64,000 bases of DNA from Desulfosarcina alkanivorans (lineage in GTDB: Bacteria; Desulfobacterota; Desulfobacteria; Desulfobacterales; Desulfosarcinaceae), in assembly GCF_009688945.1 (NCBI RefSeq), contig NZ_AP021874.1:4030001-4094000 (forward strand). Reading direction: 5' to 3'. This document shows, in pieces, positions 61,532 through 64,000 of the stretch (position 1 is its first letter; each line of letters starts with the position of its first letter). Made by a program: the position numbers and the translations under genes. The notes under the pieces were generated by a model. The model saw only the letters and a program-made list of their open reading frames with translations, did no database searches and was not told where the DNA came from.

Positions 61532-63336
61532 TCGGAAAAACGCTTCCCCAGGTATTTCTTGACCAGGTCGCTCTCCGTGGTGATTCGGTAGGACTGAGGG
61601 AAAAGGACTACGGCATTTGGCAACGGGTTACCTGGAGGCAGTACTTTGAGAATGTCCGTAATTTCTCTCTGGGCCTTAAACAGCTTGGTTTCGAACGTGG
61701 CGATCACATGGCAATTCTCAGTGAAAACTGTTGCGAATGGCTTTATTCCTGCATGGGGATTATCAGCCTGGGCGGAGTCGCGTTGGGTGTTTACTCAACC
61801 AGCCCCTGTAAAGAGGTCCACTATGTTGTCAAACACTCTGATTCGGTTTTTGTATTGTGCGAAGATCAGGAACAGACCGATAAAATACTTGAAGTCATCG
61901 ACGATCTTCCAAAACTGAAAAAAATTATCGTCAAGGACATGAAAGGCCTGCGGAACTACCCGAAAGACAATATCATTTCTTTTGCAGAGGTGGCCAAACG
62001 TGGTCTTGCCTTGGCAAAAAAAGAGCAGTATAGATTTCAAGCAGAGATCGAAAAGGGGCATGCCCAAGATGTTTGCATTATGATATACACATCGGGTACC
62101 ACCGGCCCTCCTAAAGGAGCCATGGTGAACCATCGCAACATCGAAGCGATGACCCGTGCTGCCGCGGCAGCTATGGAAATTGACGACACGGATAGCGTTG
62201 TTTCCTATTTGCCCCTTTGCCATGTGGCCGAGCAGATCTTCAGTCTTTATTTGCCTCTATATTTTGGTGTCCAGGTAAATTTTGCGGAAAGCATCGCTAC
62301 GATCCAAAATGATCTCAGGGAAATCGCTCCAACCGTTTTTTTGGGTGTGCCCCGCATTTGGGAGAAATTACAGAATTCCATCATTGTCAACATTCAGGAT
62401 TCCAGTTGGTTGAAACAGAACATTTTTAACCTTTGTATGAAAATCGGATATGGGGTTTGCGATCGACGACTGGCCGGTAAAAAGGTAGTAATTGGCCTTG
62501 CGCTGATCTGGTGGGCCTGCTATGGCTTCATCTTCAGGGCGCTGCAGAATTACGTAGGACTTCGAAATGTACGGCTGTGTTTTTCCGCAGCAGCGAAGAT
62601 AAGCCCCGAAGTGCTGAGATATTTCCACGCGATTGGCATTCGCGTCAAGGAAGGTTATGGAATGACTGAGTGCACAGGGCTGTCCTTCATTCACAAGGGA
62701 GACGACATCAAGCTCGGTACAGTGGGAAAGCCACTGGACTGCATCACATTCAAGCTCGCACCGGACGGGGAGTTGATGAAGCGTGGGCCTAGCATTTTTT
62801 CCGGCTATTACAAAAATCCGGCGGCCACAACCGAAGCAATTGTTGATGGCTGGCTCATGACTGGAGATATCGCCGAGGTACACGAAGACGGTCATCTTGC
62901 CATCGTAGACCGCAAAAAAGACATCCTTATCACTTCGGGCGGAAAGAACATCGCACCTTCTTTATTGGAAAACGAACTCAAAGTTAGCCCCTTCATCAAG
63001 GAGGCCATCATCTTGGGCGACGACCGCAAGTTTGTCTCGGCAATGATTCAGATTGATTTCGAAAACGTTGGCAAATGGGCCACGGATCATCACCTTGCCT
63101 ATACCAATTTCAAGTCGCTCTCAAAACTTCCTGAGGTCCATGACCTGATTCAAAGAGAAGTGGACGAAGTCAACGAACAGTTTGCTCGGGTGGAGAATGT
63201 GCGAAAGTTCCTGCTACTAACTAAGGAACTTGATCACGATGACGACGAACTGACCGCTACCATGAAAGTCCGTCGAGCCAACATCTACAAAAAATTTTCG
63301 GAGGAAATCCAGGCTATTTATGGGGTACAGGACTAG
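61519..63336 (+). CDS. Long-chain-type acyl-CoA synthetase (AMP-forming)
   Basis: 605 residues, the complete ANL fold: P-loop YTSGTTGPPKGAMVNHRN, aromatic loop region FLGVPRIWEKLQNS, GYGMTECTGLSFIHKGDDIK, the hinge DGWLMTGDIAEVHEDGHL and catalytic Lys region DRKKDILITSGGKNIAPS. It belongs to the FadD15/ACSBG-like ~600-residue branch that activates long or medium fatty acids. It overlaps the LivF-like gene by 13 nt, which ties CoA-activation to import: the transporter probably brings in an acid and the enzyme traps it as a CoA thioester in the cytoplasm. Chain-length and acid specificity are not readable here. Confidence 0.92.
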   Translation: MVELIGKTLPQVFLDQVALRGDSVGLREKDYGIWQRVTWRQYFENVRNFSLGLKQLGFERGDHMAILSENCCEWLYSCMGIISLGGVALGVYSTSPCKEVHYVVKHSDSVFVLCEDQEQTDKILEVIDDLPKLKKIIVKDMKGLRNYPKDNIISFAEVAKRGLALAKKEQYRFQAEIEKGHAQDVCIMIYTSGTTGPPKGAMVNHRNIEAMTRAAAAAMEIDDTDSVVSYLPLCHVAEQIFSLYLPLYFGVQVNFAESIATIQNDLREIAPTVFLGVPRIWEKLQNSIIVNIQDSSWLKQNIFNLCMKIGYGVCDRRLAGKKVVIGLALIWWACYGFIFRALQNYVGLRNVRLCFSAAAKISPEVLRYFHAIGIRVKEGYGMTECTGLSFIHKGDDIKLGTVGKPLDCITFKLAPDGELMKRGPSIFSGYYKNPAATTEAIVDGWLMTGDIAEVHEDGHLAIVDRKKDILITSGGKNIAPSLLENELKVSPFIKEAIILGDDRKFVSAMIQIDFENVGKWATDHHLAYTNFKSLSKLPEVHDLIQREVDEVNEQFARVENVRKFLLLTKELDHDDDELTATMKVRRANIYKKFSEEIQAIYGVQD

Positions 63337-63418
63337 ATGTGAAGTCAGTGCCTACCATTATTATTAATACGGCAATTAAACATACCAATTTTCTCTCATT
63401 TGTGCTATAGCATCGTTT

Positions 63419-64000
63419 ATGGAAAAGACAGATACACGAAAACTGAAACCCGAGGTGCAACAGGAACTTCGCAACCAGGCCATCAGGCTTCGTCAAGCCG
63501 GACGGACGTATAAGGAAATCGGCGCGATTGTTGGCGTTCACCACACGAATGTTTGCAAGTGGTGGAAGGCCTACGAGCAAGGTGGTCAAAAAGCGATCAA
63601 ACACAAACAGCGGGGTCGCCGCAAAGGTACTTGCCGCACACTGACGGATGATCAGGAGCGCGAGCTACAACGATTGATAAAAGATCGATGCCCCGACCAG
63701 TTGAAGCTTCCTTTTGCCTTATGGACACGCATCGCTGTCCAGCAGTTTGTGAACCAGTTGTATTCGATTCAAATTCCCATTCGAACGGTTGGGGAATATT
63801 TGAAGCGCTGGGGATTTACCCCGCCAAAGCCGCTCACCAGGGCATATGAAAGGAATCCGAAGGCCGTCCAACAATGGCTGGACGAAACGTATCCGACTAT
63901 TGCCGAGCGAGCTAAAACAGAACAGGCCGAAATTCATTGGGGCGATGAGACAGGTTTATTGAACAACGCTTACTACCATCGCAGCTACGCCTCAGCTGGT
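63419..64000 (+). CDS. IS630-family transposase, N-terminal part (cut by window edge)
   Basis: 194 codons are open from the ATG at 63419 to the window end. Start MEKTDTRKLKPEVQQELRNQ, a helix-turn-helix (RQAGRTYKEIGAIVGVHHTN then VCKWWKAYEQGG), the linker GRRKGTCRTLTDDQERELQR, and the first catalytic block IHWGDETGLLNNAYYHRSYA with the DDE Asp in WGDE. This is the IS630 family of the Tc1/mariner superfamily, intact so far as seen. It lies 82 bp after the acyl-CoA synthetase gene; the left end of the element should lie in 63337-63418, but no repeat was defined. Confidence 0.9.
   Translation, partial: MEKTDTRKLKPEVQQELRNQAIRLRQAGRTYKEIGAIVGVHHTNVCKWWKAYEQGGQKAIKHKQRGRRKGTCRTLTDDQERELQRLIKDRCPDQLKLPFALWTRIAVQQFVNQLYSIQIPIRTVGEYLKRWGFTPPKPLTRAYERNPKAVQQWLDETYPTIAERAKTEQAEIHWGDETGLLNNAYYHRSYASAG

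Noticed and set aside
1..64000. CRISPR arrays, tRNA and rRNA genes
   Set aside because: No regularly spaced repeats, tRNA cloverleaf signatures or rRNA-like blocks were seen on either strand.

Overview
The window looks like chromosomal DNA of a Gram-negative, metabolically versatile anaerobe, most probably a Desulfobacterota/deltaproteobacterial sulfate reducer of the Desulfosarcina type. This is an inference from gene content: outer-membrane proteins (porin, TolC), many histidine kinases and chemoreceptors, a TRAP-type binding protein, a giant FAD/Fe-S dehydrogenase, a Liv-type transporter fused to an acyl-CoA synthetase operon, and several insertion-sequence relics. No rRNA, tRNA or CRISPR array was found. 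Most of 1-31.7 kb is GC-rich; about 31.7-54.5 kb is clearly more AT-rich, as are the spacers around it, which suggests a separate history.

Layout. 0-2.8 kb: a methyltransferase (cut by the window edge) and a GNAT acetyltransferase diverge from a BTAD (SARP-type) regulator fused to an alpha/beta hydrolase; four heptamer direct repeats lie between them. 3.7-6.3 kb: polar amino-acid ABC transporter (binding protein, permease, ATPase) with an internal terminator and a MITE-like repeat. 6.5-9.6 kb: AraC regulator, orphan TRAP binding protein, EamA transporter. 9.6-12.5 kb: a group II intron relic, a truncated glycosyltransferase-like membrane protein, an EEP-family hydrolase and a DUF2845 protein. 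12.9-18.5 kb: MFS transporter, EVE protein, nitrilase-type amidohydrolase, chemoreceptor. 18.7-31.7 kb: MarR regulator with a palindromic operator, hot-dog thioesterase-like genes, acyltransferase, old-yellow-enzyme homologue, a binding protein/histidine kinase pair, an acyl-ACP thioesterase, a 1204-residue FAD/Fe-S dehydrogenase, a TerB-like protein and an unusual CaCA-type exchanger.

31.9-50.4 kb is a signalling island read almost entirely from the minus strand: an NtrC-type sigma-54 activator; TolC, a PhnD-like binding protein and three histidine kinases; then a receiver-kinase protein, a half-size PstS-like binding protein, a porin and a chemoreceptor. A hydroxyacid dehydrogenase is read outward on the plus strand. 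Three sigma-54 promoter-like elements (before the dehydrogenase, before TolC, before the receiver-kinase) each have an AGAATATTCT-like site about 110 bp upstream, so the NtrC protein probably controls all three units. This is the best candidate for an undescribed system: a sigma-54-controlled sensory circuit joining periplasmic oxyanion-type binding proteins, outer-membrane proteins, kinases and chemotaxis.

50.4-56.4 kb holds an IS110 relic, a NarX/NarL-like two-component pair and a frameshifted ISNCY-like element. 56.7-63.3 kb is a compact Liv-type ABC operon ending in an acyl-CoA synthetase, presumably importing and CoA-activating an organic acid. The window ends inside an IS630-family transposase.
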